Shown: one piece after another, positions 22,352 to 33,026 of the stretch | How positions within the stretch are numbered: the first letter of the stretch is position 1 | Layout of the letters: each line of letters begins with the position of its first letter | From: Pascua guehoae | Lineage: Eukaryota; Basidiomycota; Tremellomycetes; Trichosporonales; Trichosporonaceae | Length of the DNA stretch: 64,000 bases | NCBI GenBank assembly: GCA_001600415.1 | Contig: BCJX01000006.1 | Coordinates: 1,858,364-1,922,363 of the forward strand | Direction: 5' to 3' | Position numbers and translations under genes: made by a program | The notes under the pieces: model-generated | The model's database searches: none | What the model was told of the DNA's origin: nothing | What the model saw: only the letters and a program-made list of their open reading frames with translations

Positions 22352-25300
22352 ATGGCGACCGGCTTCAATCTCGAGGCGATCCTCGCAAAGTTCCCCAACC
22401 TCCTCAAGCCGCATGAAAAGGCTCTCCCAGAGCTGCAGCGCAACGAGCTGCTCAAACAACGTGTACAGTTGCTCGTCCAGGAGCAAGCGGCAAAGCGCAA
22501 CAATGCCGCAAAGCTCCAGGCGCAGACAAAGGCTGCACAGGCAGCAGCAGCAGCAGCAGCGGCACAGACTGGCGCATCAGGTGTTGTACGACCGCCAAAT
22601 CCACAGATGGCAGCTCCCAACCAGTCGCCGCGAGTGGGGATGCAGCAGCCGCAAATGAACGGGCAGGTCCAAATGAACCCCAACGTGAGTGCGAATTGTT
22701 GGTGCTTCTTACTCGCTTTCCCCCACACACTGCCCGTGCTGCCCTGGAGCTCCCTGTGTGCATTTCTTGCATCGTCACATCTAGTTTGTCCCTCGGCACC
22801 TCCAACCTCCAACTGAGGTCCGTTCCGAGGGCGAGCGGGTGGTCGCGGACAACGCAGTGCCTGGACGGCGCCGCCACCTAACCCCGTCGCGTTCAAGCCG
22901 CGTTGATGCTGATGATACAGATGCTGGCCGACCAGATGCGCCTACAGCAGCAACAGCAGCAACAGCAGCAGCAGCAGGCGCAACATGCACAACAGCAACA
23001 GCAACAGCAGCAGTTTCAAAACCTCCTGGCAAACCAGCAGCGTCTCCAGTCGGTGCAGCAGCAGCAGCAGCAGCAGCAACAAGCCGGTGGCGCGTGGCCG
23101 CCACCCACACCAGCCCAGGGCGCGACACCTCTTACCAACCCCGTGACTGCGATCGCGACGCCGTCGCCCCAGGCGGGGCAGCAGTCGCCTGCCACCAACC
23201 CTGGCATTCTCGGTCAGTCCCCCGTGGCGGCGCGCATGCAGGCCGTGCCCAGCAGCGGTGCTGGGCCCTCTATGCCCAACACAGGCACACCAGGCGGACC
23301 CGCCGCCCCCAGTACTCCGCAAGTGTCGGCCAGCGCACTCTTCAATGACCCTGCCAAACTCATTGCCAATATGCCCGAGCTTCTGAAGATGCGCCAGGCG
23401 GGGCAGATGGGCCCCGAATTGCAAAAGGGTGTAAGTCTATTGTTTGTGGTGACATTTGCTTGTCTTTGTCCCATCACCTCTCTACCCATCGCATCCCCGT
23501 ACTGATGCGTCAGTTTGACTCGCTCCTTGCCACTCCAGAAGTCCAAAAGTACCTCCAGCAAATGCAGGCTCGACAAGCGCAAAACCTCCGGCAGAACCTC
23601 GCCAACACTGCCAATGCGAGTAGCCAGCCAACAGCCGTTCTTGCCGCCCAGCAGATTGCGCACTTGCAGCAGCAGCAGCAGCAGCAACGCCAGGCCGCGT
23701 TTGCACGGATACAGCAGCAACAGCACCAAATCGCTGCTGCTGCCGGCCTGACTCCGGAGGCGATTGCGCAGCTTACTCCCCAACAACTCGCGCAGATCAC
23801 TCAAACCCACGGACAGCAGGCGCAGGCGCAGGCGCTGCTTCAGCAACAGCAGATGCAGCAGCTCCAACAACAGCAGATGCAACAACAGCTGCTGCAAAAT
23901 AATCCGCAGCTCCTCCTGCGTCAAAACCTCCAGGCGCGTCCACCTGGGCTGCAGCAAGTCCAACTGCAAAATGCCCAAGGCAACGTCTTGCAGGGTTTCC
24001 AGAACCCGCAAGCCGCGCAGGCTGCGGTACAGGCCGCACAGGCCCAGCTGATGCAGCAGCAGCAGCAGGGTCAAGTGCAAGGCATGCAGCAGTTGACGCC
24101 GCAACAGGCGCAGCAGCTCGCTCATGCAGCCGCCATTGCGGCGGCGGGGCAGAACAATAACTTTGCATCGCCTCGTCCTCCGGTGCAACCGCAAGGCGCA
24201 CCTGCCAGCCTGGCCGAAATCCGTGCGCGCCTCGCCGCCCTGTCTGAACAAGACCGTGAGCGTGCATTTGAAAAGGTGAGTGGACTGCAGTGACGGTGAC
24301 GGTGGTGGTGATGGTGATGGTGATGGTGACGTGTGGTTGTGGCTCGTGTCCTGACCCGCACAGACACCAAAGCTCCGTGCGATCTATTATTCTGGCCTGG
24401 CAGGTCTGCCGCTGCAGACCCACCAACTTGCCATGCACCAGGCTGCGCAACAATCACAGCAGGCGGCGCACCAAGCTCAGCTGCAAGCCCAGCTTCAACA
24501 ACAGACGCAGCAACAAACGCAGGGGCCGCAAGTGCAGCAGCAGCCGACACCACAGCTCCAGCACCAGCAGCCGGCCAAGCTACCACAGCAGCAGATGCCG
24601 CCTCAGGCGACAGCCGCGCCTCTGCAACAACCACCGCAGCAGGAACAGCAACAACAACAGCCGCAGCCGCAACAACCGCAGCAGCTGCAACAACAACAAC
24701 CGCAGCAGCAGCCGCCAACACCGCAGATGCAGCAGCAACCAACCCCGCAACAACAACAGCCAACGCCACAAGCCGGTACGCCGCAGCAGGTGGGGACACC
24801 ACAGCAACCGTCGACCCCCCAACTAGCCCAGCCACAACCCATGCCTGGTCCCAATGGTATCCCAATGCAGCCCACGGCGTCGATGCAGGCGCGTCCTCAT
24901 GTCGGCTTTCCTGTGCTCAATAACAACATGCAGATGCCGCCCAACAAGCGCCCCAGTATTGGGTCACCACACATTGGCCAGCCGATGCAGACAGGATCGC
25001 CAGTGGCGCATTCGCCCCAAGTGCGTCCGAGCATCAATATTCAGGCAGCGGCAGCGATGGCTACCGGCGGGCAGCCTACACCAGGTGGCACGAACCGCTT
25101 CTTCCAGCAGGGTATCCCGATTGCGTCGCCCGCCCCAGGCCAATCGCCAATTCGGCCGCCTGGCCTGGCATTCCCGCCAGGTCAACAGGTGACGCCCGCG
25201 CTCATCCTGTCCGACCTCGACAAGAAGAATATGATGCCACAGGCACAGCCAGTGTCGCGCGGACCAACCAACGAAATTATTGGCGGCGCGCTCGACCGCT

Positions 25301-26293
25301 CCGCGTCGTTGCTTGCCCGTGCTCAGTTCATCCCACAAGCTGCAGACGATGCCGCTCTACGCGAACGCCTGTTTGAACCGTACGACGTTCCTGGACGGCA
25401 ATCTCACCGCGCGACGCTGCTCGAGGGCATGTCGACCGTCCCTGTCCTCACTGGCGTACTCACCGAGAAACTCCCGAACGAGCTACGTACGCTCGTAGAG
25501 GGCGACACCGAAGAGAAGCCCGACGTCAAGAGTAAAAAGCACGACCTCGAGGGCAGTGGCATGCCTGGCCAGAAGAAGCAAAAGGTTCAGGAGTTTGCAG
25601 AGACCATTGACAAAACCCTCCAGATTGGTCCACCTGTCGAAAATGTGAGTACTCCGCGGCAATCCTCAGGCTAACCCAGCAGCTCCTTCTCTCGCTTGCC
25701 GACGAGTACGTCGACCAAGTGGCCCAAACGTCGTGTCTGCTTGCCAAGCACCGCCGCTCAGCGACCATTGACCGCAAAGACGTCCAGTTTGCGTATGGTG
25801 AGTCTCTTGGTGCCACGCAGTGTCTAACGTTGCAGAGAGCCTATACTCGCGCTCGCTTCCTGGCTTTTCGTCGGACGCGATCCGGTTGGACCAAGCGCGT
25901 TCCTCGCGCCGGGCCCCCGTGTCGCAGCAACGTGCGGCCAAGCTCAAGCTTGTCAATGACGCAAAGATGACGTGGCGCCGCGAAAAGGAGGAGGCTGCGC
26001 GTGCTGCAGAGGCGGCTGTCATTGCCGCCCAGGCCCAAGCAGCACTCGGAACAGTCGTGCCGGGAACAGAGCCCACTACCGCCGGCCCGACTGTACCTGG
26101 GACAGCTGCAGCCACTGCTCCCGGTACTGCTCCTGGCACTGTCCCTGCTACAGCCACGGGCACGGCTCTCCCCACCCCCATCGCGGGGTCTTCTGTGACG
26201 GCCACGCCGGCGCCGAACGCGTTGCCTCTGCCCGATACGCCCGCCGTCGTCGTCTCGGCACCGCCGCCCGTCGTCCCCGCCGTCGTCGTGTAG
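22352..26293 (+). CDS. TAF12: TFIID/SAGA subunit TAF12, greatly extended and Q-rich
   Basis: Histone-fold subunit that pairs with TAF4 (TFIID) or Ada1 (SAGA) in RNA polymerase II initiation. Exons 22352-22684, 22921-23430, 23514-24275, 24364-25644, 25683-25797, 25836-26293; 1152 residues. Most of the protein is low-complexity Gln (CAG/CAA tracts at about 22945-23085, 23640-24140, 24450-24840) with Pro, Ala and Met. The histone fold lies near residues 940-1020: FAETIDKTLQIGPPVENLLL, LADEYVDQVAQTSCLLAKHR and RKDVQF, ending LPGFSSDAIR, which mirrors the IPGF end of TAF12 proteins. A basic/Ala/Pro/Thr-rich tail follows. The acceptor of exon 2 (AG at 22919-22920) is the best of several. Yeast Taf12 is 539 aa and human about 161, so this is one of the long forms. 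Confidence 0.9.
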
Positions 26294-26584
26294 CGACTGC
26301 GTGCATGTGCTCGTATATATCTCCCCCGCGGCCCATGCTGGTTCACCCAGGGTGCGGTCTGCATTGTTGTACCTGTATCACCATGACCATGCCACTACAT
26401 AGAGCATGCATCCCACCATGACAAGTATTGTGTGTTCTGCGGAGAGACTCATGAAACCCAACTTGGCGTCCGAGCGGAAGCAATTTGCCACCAGTGGTTC
26501 CTCGCTGGACGGGGCCTCCACCGCCGCCTTCCGTCCGTAGATGAATGCCCAAACGTCGACAACACCATCCACCCACCACCCACC
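26294..26584. promoter_or_regulatory. short intergenic promoter of ClpP gene
   Basis: 291 bases between the TAF12 stop and the ClpP ATG. It must contain the TAF12 3' UTR and the ClpP promoter. No motif assigned. Confidence 0.4.
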
Positions 26585-28692
26585 ATGCGTTCCCTCGCCC
26601 GACTACGCCTCCTCTCCACCCCGCTGGCGCCGGCCCTCGCCCCCGCCCGGCGTCTGTCCACCTTTGGCTTGCCCCCGAGCGCAGGCCCAAGCACGCCGTC
26701 GGCGTCCGCATACCCCGTCGAGAGCAGCCTCGTCCCCATCGTCGTCGAGCAGACTGTACGTTCCACCAAGACCGCGGGGAAGCTGACGCAGCCCAGGCGC
26801 GTGGGGAACGGAGCTATGACATTTTCAGCCGGTTGTTGCGCGAGCGTGTCATCTTTCTGGGTGGGCCGGTGAGTGTTGGGGCCGTCGTTTGTGTGTGTGT
26901 GTGGTGTCAGTGTGTGGTGTGTGTGTGTGGTGTGGGTGTGTGGAGAGGGGTTGGTGTGGGTGGGGTGTGGGTGTGTGGAGAGGGGTTGGTGTGGGTGGGA
27001 GGTTGTGCGGCTGAGCTGTTGCGTAGTGATTTGGACATGTGGGCGTCGTTGTGTATGGTTCGTGCTGTGGGCGTCGCTGTTGGACATTCGGCCGTGTCTG
27101 AGGTCGTGCTTCGTGCTTCGTCGGTACCGTCGCGTCCTTGGTATAGGCTGGTCATGTTGAAGTTGGCGAGTTCGATTTCCACGACCCACCTGTGGGCCAC
27201 GTCGTATCCCACCCACTTCCATGGCCGTTGGGGTTCGTCTCCAAGGCCTCCACGGTCCTAATGCGGAGCACGTGCGGAGTTGCTTGTCGAGACAGAAGCG
27301 CAGCGTCGTGAGCCGTGTACGAGGTCTGGATACGTTGGGACCGGTTGGGACCTGGCGGTGGATGGGTCAAGGCAGTGGTGTGCGACGTGTCCCGCTCATT
27401 TGGTCATGACTTGTACTGCTGGCTGGAGGCCAGAGGCGAGTCTGGAGAGGGGACTTTGGTGCTCTATCCAGCCATTCGTCTGCGCGGTTGACTCAAGGTG
27501 GCGGGGCAGTCTGGGTGTGGTGACCAGTTGCAGGCGGCTCGGGCTTGTTGGACCGGGAACCATGATATTGGAGAGAGGTAGCGATAATGGCTATTGTGAA
27601 GATGTGCTTCGGCTGTGCCTTTCATTGAACTGGGGTGTTCCAGCCCGTTGTACATATGGCCGTGCTCGAAGGACACTGATGTGGACCTGCACAGGCACAA
27701 ACAACATGACCCCCAACTCACCCAACCCACTCGCCTCGGCTCACACCCCAGGTGGCCGACAACATGTCGGCCCTCGTCACGGCCCAGCTCCTCTTTCTCG
27801 AGGCAGAGGATGCGACCCGCCCCATCAGGCTCTACATCAACTCGCCCGGCGGGAGCGTCACTGCCGGCCTCGCCATCTACGACACGATGCAGTACATTTC
27901 CGCGCCCGTCCACACCTTTTGCCTCGGCCAGGCCGCGAGCATGGGCTCGCTCCTCCTCGCGGGCGGCGAAAAGGGAAAGCGGTTTGCGCTCAAGCATGCC
28001 AGCGTCATGATTCATCGTGAGTCGCGGGCTGGGTCGGCACGTCCAGGAGAGTGCATGTTGTACGCGAGGGCGTCCAGGGGAGTAGCCGAGGGCAGTCTTC
28101 GTTCTCTGCGTTCCAGTGCCGCATCCTCGACGTGTCCTCCATTCCCCGCCTCTATTCCCAATACCAGCTAGTCCAGCCGCACCCATCCTTCCTGCGTCTG
28201 CCCCACGTCCCCTGTCCGCCCATCCCACCTGGTACCGATACTAATGGCAGAACCCTCGGGAGGCGCATCGGGCCAGGCGTCGGACATTGCCCTCCATGCC
28301 AAGGAGATTCTGCGCATCCGGTCCGTCTTGACGGACATTTACGCCGAGCACTGTACGCTCGAGGACGAGACGCGCGAGGCCGCACGCGACCGGTTTGGTG
28401 AGTCACCGGGGATAACGTGCAGAAGTTGGTGCTGACGTGCCTTCTCTCATTGTCTGTGCGTCTTTTATCGCCTTCCTGCCTCCCTGCTCCGCCGTCGTAT
28501 CGATTGACGCTCCGACGCAATCGAACCCCCCAATACACATTGCTCCGGTCGCCAGAACGAGCCCTGGAGCGCGACTACTTCATGACGGCCGAGGAGGCGG
28601 TCAAGTTTGGTATTGTCGACCGTATCGTCGACCGGCGGTCAAAGGAGATGGAAGAGGAGGAAAAGGAGGAGAGCAGAGATTCGTCGTCCTGA
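26585..28692 (+). CDS. mitochondrial ATP-dependent protease ClpP
   Basis: Serine protease subunit that works with ClpX in the mitochondrial matrix. Exons 26585-26755, 26797-26868, 27752-28016, 28251-28397, 28556-28692; 263 residues. The N-terminus is a presequence ([20 protein letters not shown], Arg-rich, no acids). Family blocks: [48 protein letters not shown], the catalytic Ser in [14 protein letters not shown], the catalytic His in [20 protein letters not shown], and [17 protein letters not shown] near the end. The catalytic triad is present. Intron 2 (26869-27751) is 883 nt, much the longest here, and contains GTGTGTGG/GGTTGGTGTGGGTG repeats. The tail is acidic (EEEEKEE). S. cerevisiae lacks ClpP; many other fungi have it. 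Confidence 0.95.
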
Positions 28693-28703
28693 GTTTTGCC
28701 CAC

Positions 28704-28830
28704 ACTCTGGGCCAGGGCTCGAGCTCTGGGCAAGCTCTGGGGCACGGCTCAAGCTCTGTACTAAAACTCCTGCTCTGAACCTCTGGACCAAGACTGCAGC
28801 TCTGGACCATTAGATGAGCGGTCCAGAGCA
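28704..28830. repeat. degenerate GCTCTGG-type tandem repeat
   Basis: GCTCTGG or CTCTGG recurs about eight times with variable spacers immediately after the ClpP stop codon. Confidence 0.6.
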
Positions 28831-29029
28831 TTGAGGCCATATAGCCGACACCGGCTGCTCACATCCTAATGCATCGCATGCATTTGAAACCGCGTGTTTC
28901 GCATGTGCAACTTGGTGCTGACGTATTTTGCTAAAAAGCGGCCAGCGGCCTGCCTACACAGACTTCGGCGACAGTTGCCGAGTGGTGCCGAGCGGTGCCG
29001 CCGACGCCCCCTAACACTTACTGGGGCGA

Positions 29030-29103
29030 AACTTGAAGGCTTACCTGTTCATGTCATGAGCGAGGAACTTGAAAGTTTACTTGTTCATGTCATGCACGAG
29101 CGG
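29030..29103. repeat. tandem duplication of a 36-nt unit
   Basis: Two adjacent copies beginning AACTTGAA and sharing TTGTTCATGTCATG-like sequence (copy 1 29030-29065, copy 2 29066-29103), differing at a few positions. Confidence 0.75.
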
Positions 29104-29823
29104 GTAAGTACCCAATGACGTCTCGTGCTCTATATCCAGTGCGACACTCCTTGGACGCGCTGCTCGGCGGTCAAGTTGCCTCTCTGGCCTTCTGGAGAAA
29201 CATTCCGACTCCACTAACTCGGAACACGACCAGAGACTGACCTGTCATGTGATGGCCAGGTGAAGATCGGGAGCAGACGTGAAACCAAGCTTAATCTGAC
29301 GTACGGCAGCTGATACGCGAGCACCATGAGCAACGGTGATCAACAAGCCAGTATATTAATAGACCAAGGTGCGGTGGTTTATAAATAATTTAATAGGCGT
29401 TGGCCAAGACCCGGCTGGGAACAAGATAGACGCAGCAGCTGACATAGAAGTGTGTCAAGCGATGAGTCACTAGCAGCAGAAACCGCCTCGCACAAAGTTC
29501 AGTTTGGCCATGCCGTAGATCATCATCATGGCTCGTGGCGCTCGGCGTGGCTCGTGGGTCACTGTCAACACCAACCTCTCGACGCAGAGAGCGTTGGGGC
29601 GCGCGTCATGATCAATCCACAGCGGGCACACTTGGCCGCCAGTTGTCGTAACGTGCTGCACATGGTACCGCCTGCTGATTCCCGTGATTGCAAGATCTCC
29701 ATCGGGGGGTCCACCTCGAGGGCGAGGCGACCATACGAGCGGGGGATGGAGTGCAAGTTCTCTGGCACTATATTAATATGGGCCTGGGAATCCGATCCAG
29801 CCCAAAGTCTCACATTTTCAACC

Positions 29824-30252
29824 ATGCTCGTCACGCCCATCTTCACCGCCCTCGTCGCTGCGACCGCCGCGCTGGGCTTCGTCGGCTCGGACTGTAAAGG
29901 CTACAAGGGCGCGGCAGGTATGTCTCACCCCTCACATCTGGCGCCTTACGCCTACACCCATGTCCCCATGTCCCCACGCCCCCACGCCCCCACGCCCCCA
30001 TATCTGTGCGCCTCCAAAAACATCCCCATGCTCACTTCACGAGGCGTCTGCACCTCCATCTCCGACTGCACCAAATTCGGCGGCAGAAACATCATCGGCG
30101 CCTGCCCCAACGACCCCGAAAACATCCGCTGCTGCACAAAGCCAGGGTGCGCGCGCAATGGCGGCGGACACTGCAAGCAGCAGGGCGGGCGGCCGCTGCT
30201 GCACCACTGTCCGGGCCCCGCCGACTGGTGGATGTGCGTCTTCGACGTGTGA
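29824..30252 (+). CDS. small secreted cysteine-rich protein
   Basis: Two exons (29824-29917, 30044-30252) give 100 residues: a signal peptide (MLVTPIFTALVAATAALGFV) and a compact Cys-rich domain with 9 Cys after the signal. The pattern GVC..ISDC..GG..IIGACPNDPENIRCC resembles the Cys-rich module found beside lysozyme-like and NlpC/P60-like domains in secreted fungal proteins, but no catalytic domain follows. It may act alone at the cell surface or in the medium. Function not assigned. Confidence 0.7.
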   Translation: MLVTPIFTALVAATAALGFVGSDCKGYKGAAGMSHPSHLAPYAYTHVPMSPRPHAPTPPYLCASKNIPMLTSRGVCTSISDCTKFGGRNIIGACPNDPENIRCCTKPGCARNGGGHCKQQGGRPLLHHCPGPADWWMCVFDV

Positions 30253-33026
30253 GATGTGGCGAGCGAGGAAGTCGAGAGGGTGTATATACGCAGATAAAAC
30301 AAAATTGTACAATGGAGATAATACGTGTAGACCGGGAGCTTCGGTGCAGACACGCCAGAGCACCACGTCCGAGGACGGGCCCGGTACCATTCTGTCGTAT
30401 GGGGTCAAGGGAGTACTGCGGCAGGTAAACTGGTCGAGTTGACTAAACGTGAATGACGTTTTTGGCTGAAGGTTTCTACACGTGCCCAAGGTTCTTAGCA
30501 CCAGTTTCTATGTACAGTATGGTCCAAGCGTCCAGTTCGGTTGGCCGATACGAAGAAGCCATGAAGCGGCGAGGGCTAAAAATCATGCGGCCTCGTCTAC
30601 GTATCGTTGGTGTCGCACCGCTTGCACCCGCTGCCTTGTCTCACACGTGGGCATCGTGTGTGTGTGCAGGGGGGGGGGGGGTGATGGGGGAAGGGAAGAT
30701 GTTCCCGAGGGGAGGGGAAGGGGCTAACTGTTCCCCACGCGACCTATCCAACCTGCTCGGGTGCGCAGTCCCAATAAACTCCCGCCTCTACACGTGGTGG
30801 GTGGTGCTCTTCATCGTCCGAGCCGCGAACACGGGGCTGGAAACTGGAGGAAATTCGGGGACATTGTCTTGGAGTTGGTTTTGGGGTGGATCCCGAGCCA
30901 AAAGTGCAACGCGACGAGTCTGTGCACTCCTGTCGTCTAGGGGGGTCCCTTGTTGGAACTCGTAGCGGGTCCCGAATAGCGGGCCCCGAATAGGGGGTCC
31001 CGAACAAAGGCCACTCCAGATGTCGCCAGGTCAAACCAGGTGAGTGCTTCCAACGTTGCCTCCTCGTGGTGGCTAACGGGAATCAGCTGAGCTGGACATG
31101 ATGTGTGGGACATCTGGTCTGTCGCAGAAGAGCTCAGGGGATACTGGTATCACATTGTGCCCCGAGGAGGAGAAGCAGAGCAAGAAGAAACGCCACGCCC
31201 GCGGCCACCGACGACAAGGAGAAGAAGCCGGCCAAGAAGGAGGCCGCGTCGGCGGATGAGAAGAAGGACAAGGATAAGGAGGACGAAAAGGAAAAGGAGA
31301 AGGAAACGCCTGCCAAGGGCAAGAAGGCGGACAAGGGGGACAAGGAGTGTGAAGGACGGAGCAAAAGGAGGTGGGTGAAGGTCACGAGACTCGCAGAGTT
31401 AGGGGAGTATGAGTGAGCACGGGCCGCGGTTTGACGCAAAACACAGAGGAGGCGGCACGGACTTGAAGTACTAACTGCTAAGTAAAGGGTCCAGAATGCC
31501 GCCGTGTCCGTGTCACAAAAGGTGAATGCCAAGCAGAGCAAGATCTGGGTGCCGGGGCCTGAACTCGGGCCTGGTCAACGGGAACATGTGGTATCACGCG
31601 ACGGGGTGGTGATTGCTCACCCCTGGGCTCCCGCATGTCCCCAGCGTTCCACGACAACGTTTCCAGAGGGGGTGTTCGGGGGCGTGCTTGTAATTCTGTA
31701 CGAGTTGTCTGTTTCCCGAATCCCCTGTTTGCCGCTCAAGGGGCGGGTGTCAAGTGCAGTTCGTGTTCGAAGATATGCATTCCCCAGCCAACAGTCCCCG
31801 ATTGGCCGACAGCGCCGGCTGCCAGCAACGATGGGGAACATGGGCCATGCCACCTCGAGCTCTACTCGACCGATAGTGGCCGTGTTGGTGTCCGTGGAGA
31901 CAGGCGGTGCGACTTGGACGACGCACCGAGCACCAAGTCACCGTCCCGATCCCGAAAAGACACCGTGCGGTGACTGCGCGGCTCGGTGGCCCCTCATGGC
32001 GCACAGCCATGACCATGGGACACACGACAGGGCCAAACCAGCTAGGCGATACTGTATCTGCAGTGTGCCCCCGTGATCTCTCCAAGGTACTGTCCATGCT
32101 CTCGGGGTCACTTTCGAGGAACTGGGGCGTGTAGAGGCCTGTGTTGCAGGGAGGCCGGATTCCCGAAGGGGGAAAAGAGGGCTATCAGGAGGAGAAAAGA
32201 GGGCGATCAGGAGGCACGACCAGCGAACATCGGGGGCCCAGTTTGACATTCTAGTCCAGAACGACCTGGATTGGCTTGTGCCTTGAGTTTCCGACAGTTG
32301 ACGGTGTGTGATCTCATCGGCGGCACCCTTCGCGCCGCTCACTGCTGCATTCGCCGAGCACACTGCCCTTCACGCCACTCTCGGCATTGCAGTGTTGCAG
32401 CAGGGCACAAGGCGGTGGCGCGGGCCGTGGGCCGCGGCCGTTTGAAACACGAGGGGCCCGTGCCGCGTTTCATCCCTCACTGCCACACCCCAGGCACTGC
32501 CGTTGTCTGTTCCAGACGTGTTATGTGCTGTGCACTGCACAACCGCCGACAAACCGTGCCATATTGTTCCTGCACTGGGTCCCCGAGGTCCGAGGCCGCA
32601 CGTTCCCGGCACCGCATGCATGCAAGGTTGCAGGTACGCCGCAGAAGTGCATGCGAGCGCACGCCGGGCTCACGCACATGCACGTCTGACGGCTGCGGTG
32701 CCGTGTGCCTGTAGCTGTGCGCCTTGCGCGTCACGTACACGCCCAACCATGCTGCACGAGGCAAAAGGTATAAGTATCAGACGAGTTCTGGCCATGACCA
32801 CCTCATCATCACGCTCTTCTTCAACTCAACTCTATCAGTCGCTGGACGACTGCACTCGAACCTTTCACATTCTTAGCTGCGTTATACCTACCTCTCTTTG
32901 CTGTCCCTCTACACGGTCGCTCCGTTTAAACTGGTCACCCCTCGTCAACCCCGTCGCCCCCGTCGCTCCGTTCAGGTCGCCTGTGTACTCTGCACGCAAA
33001 CCCCGACATCTCCTCACGTAGACGCC
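30253..33026. other. long intergenic region, no intact gene
   Basis: About 2.8 kb without a convincing intact gene. It holds a G run (30668-30680), repeated CGGGTCCCGAATAG-like words (about 30965-31000), a frameshifted Lys/Glu-rich fragment (31150-31350, listed separately), and mixed open frames with no family resemblance. The final 250 bases, pyrimidine-rich, are the likely promoter/5' UTR of the GH71 gene. Confidence 0.45.
31150..31415 (+). pseudogene. Lys/Glu-rich gene fragment with apparent frameshift
   Basis: The sequence reads PEEEKQSKKK in one frame and then, after a +1 shift near 31190, ATPAATDDKEKKPAKK and onward through a long KEKEKE stretch to GKKADKGDKE. The two halves look like one charged linker broken by a one-base indel. 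No start, no flanking domain. Probably a relic of a duplicated gene for a protein with a charged linker; a simple-sequence coincidence is possible. Confidence 0.35.

Larger units (their letters stand above)
28693..29823. other. intergenic with short repeats
   Basis: No gene seen. Contains a degenerate AGCTCTGG-type tandem repeat (28704-28830) and a 36-nt tandem duplication (29030-29103). AT-rich between about 29350 and 29400. Confidence 0.45.

Noticed and set aside
23214..24251. 345-codon minus-strand Leu-rich frame
   Set aside because: Antisense of CAG/CAA repeats in TAF12.
30453..30965. 170-codon plus-strand frame
   Set aside because: No domain or signal; passes through a G run and irregular composition.
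31504..32076. 190-codon plus-strand frame
   Set aside because: No recognisable domain, no intron signals, and mixed composition like surrounding non-coding DNA.
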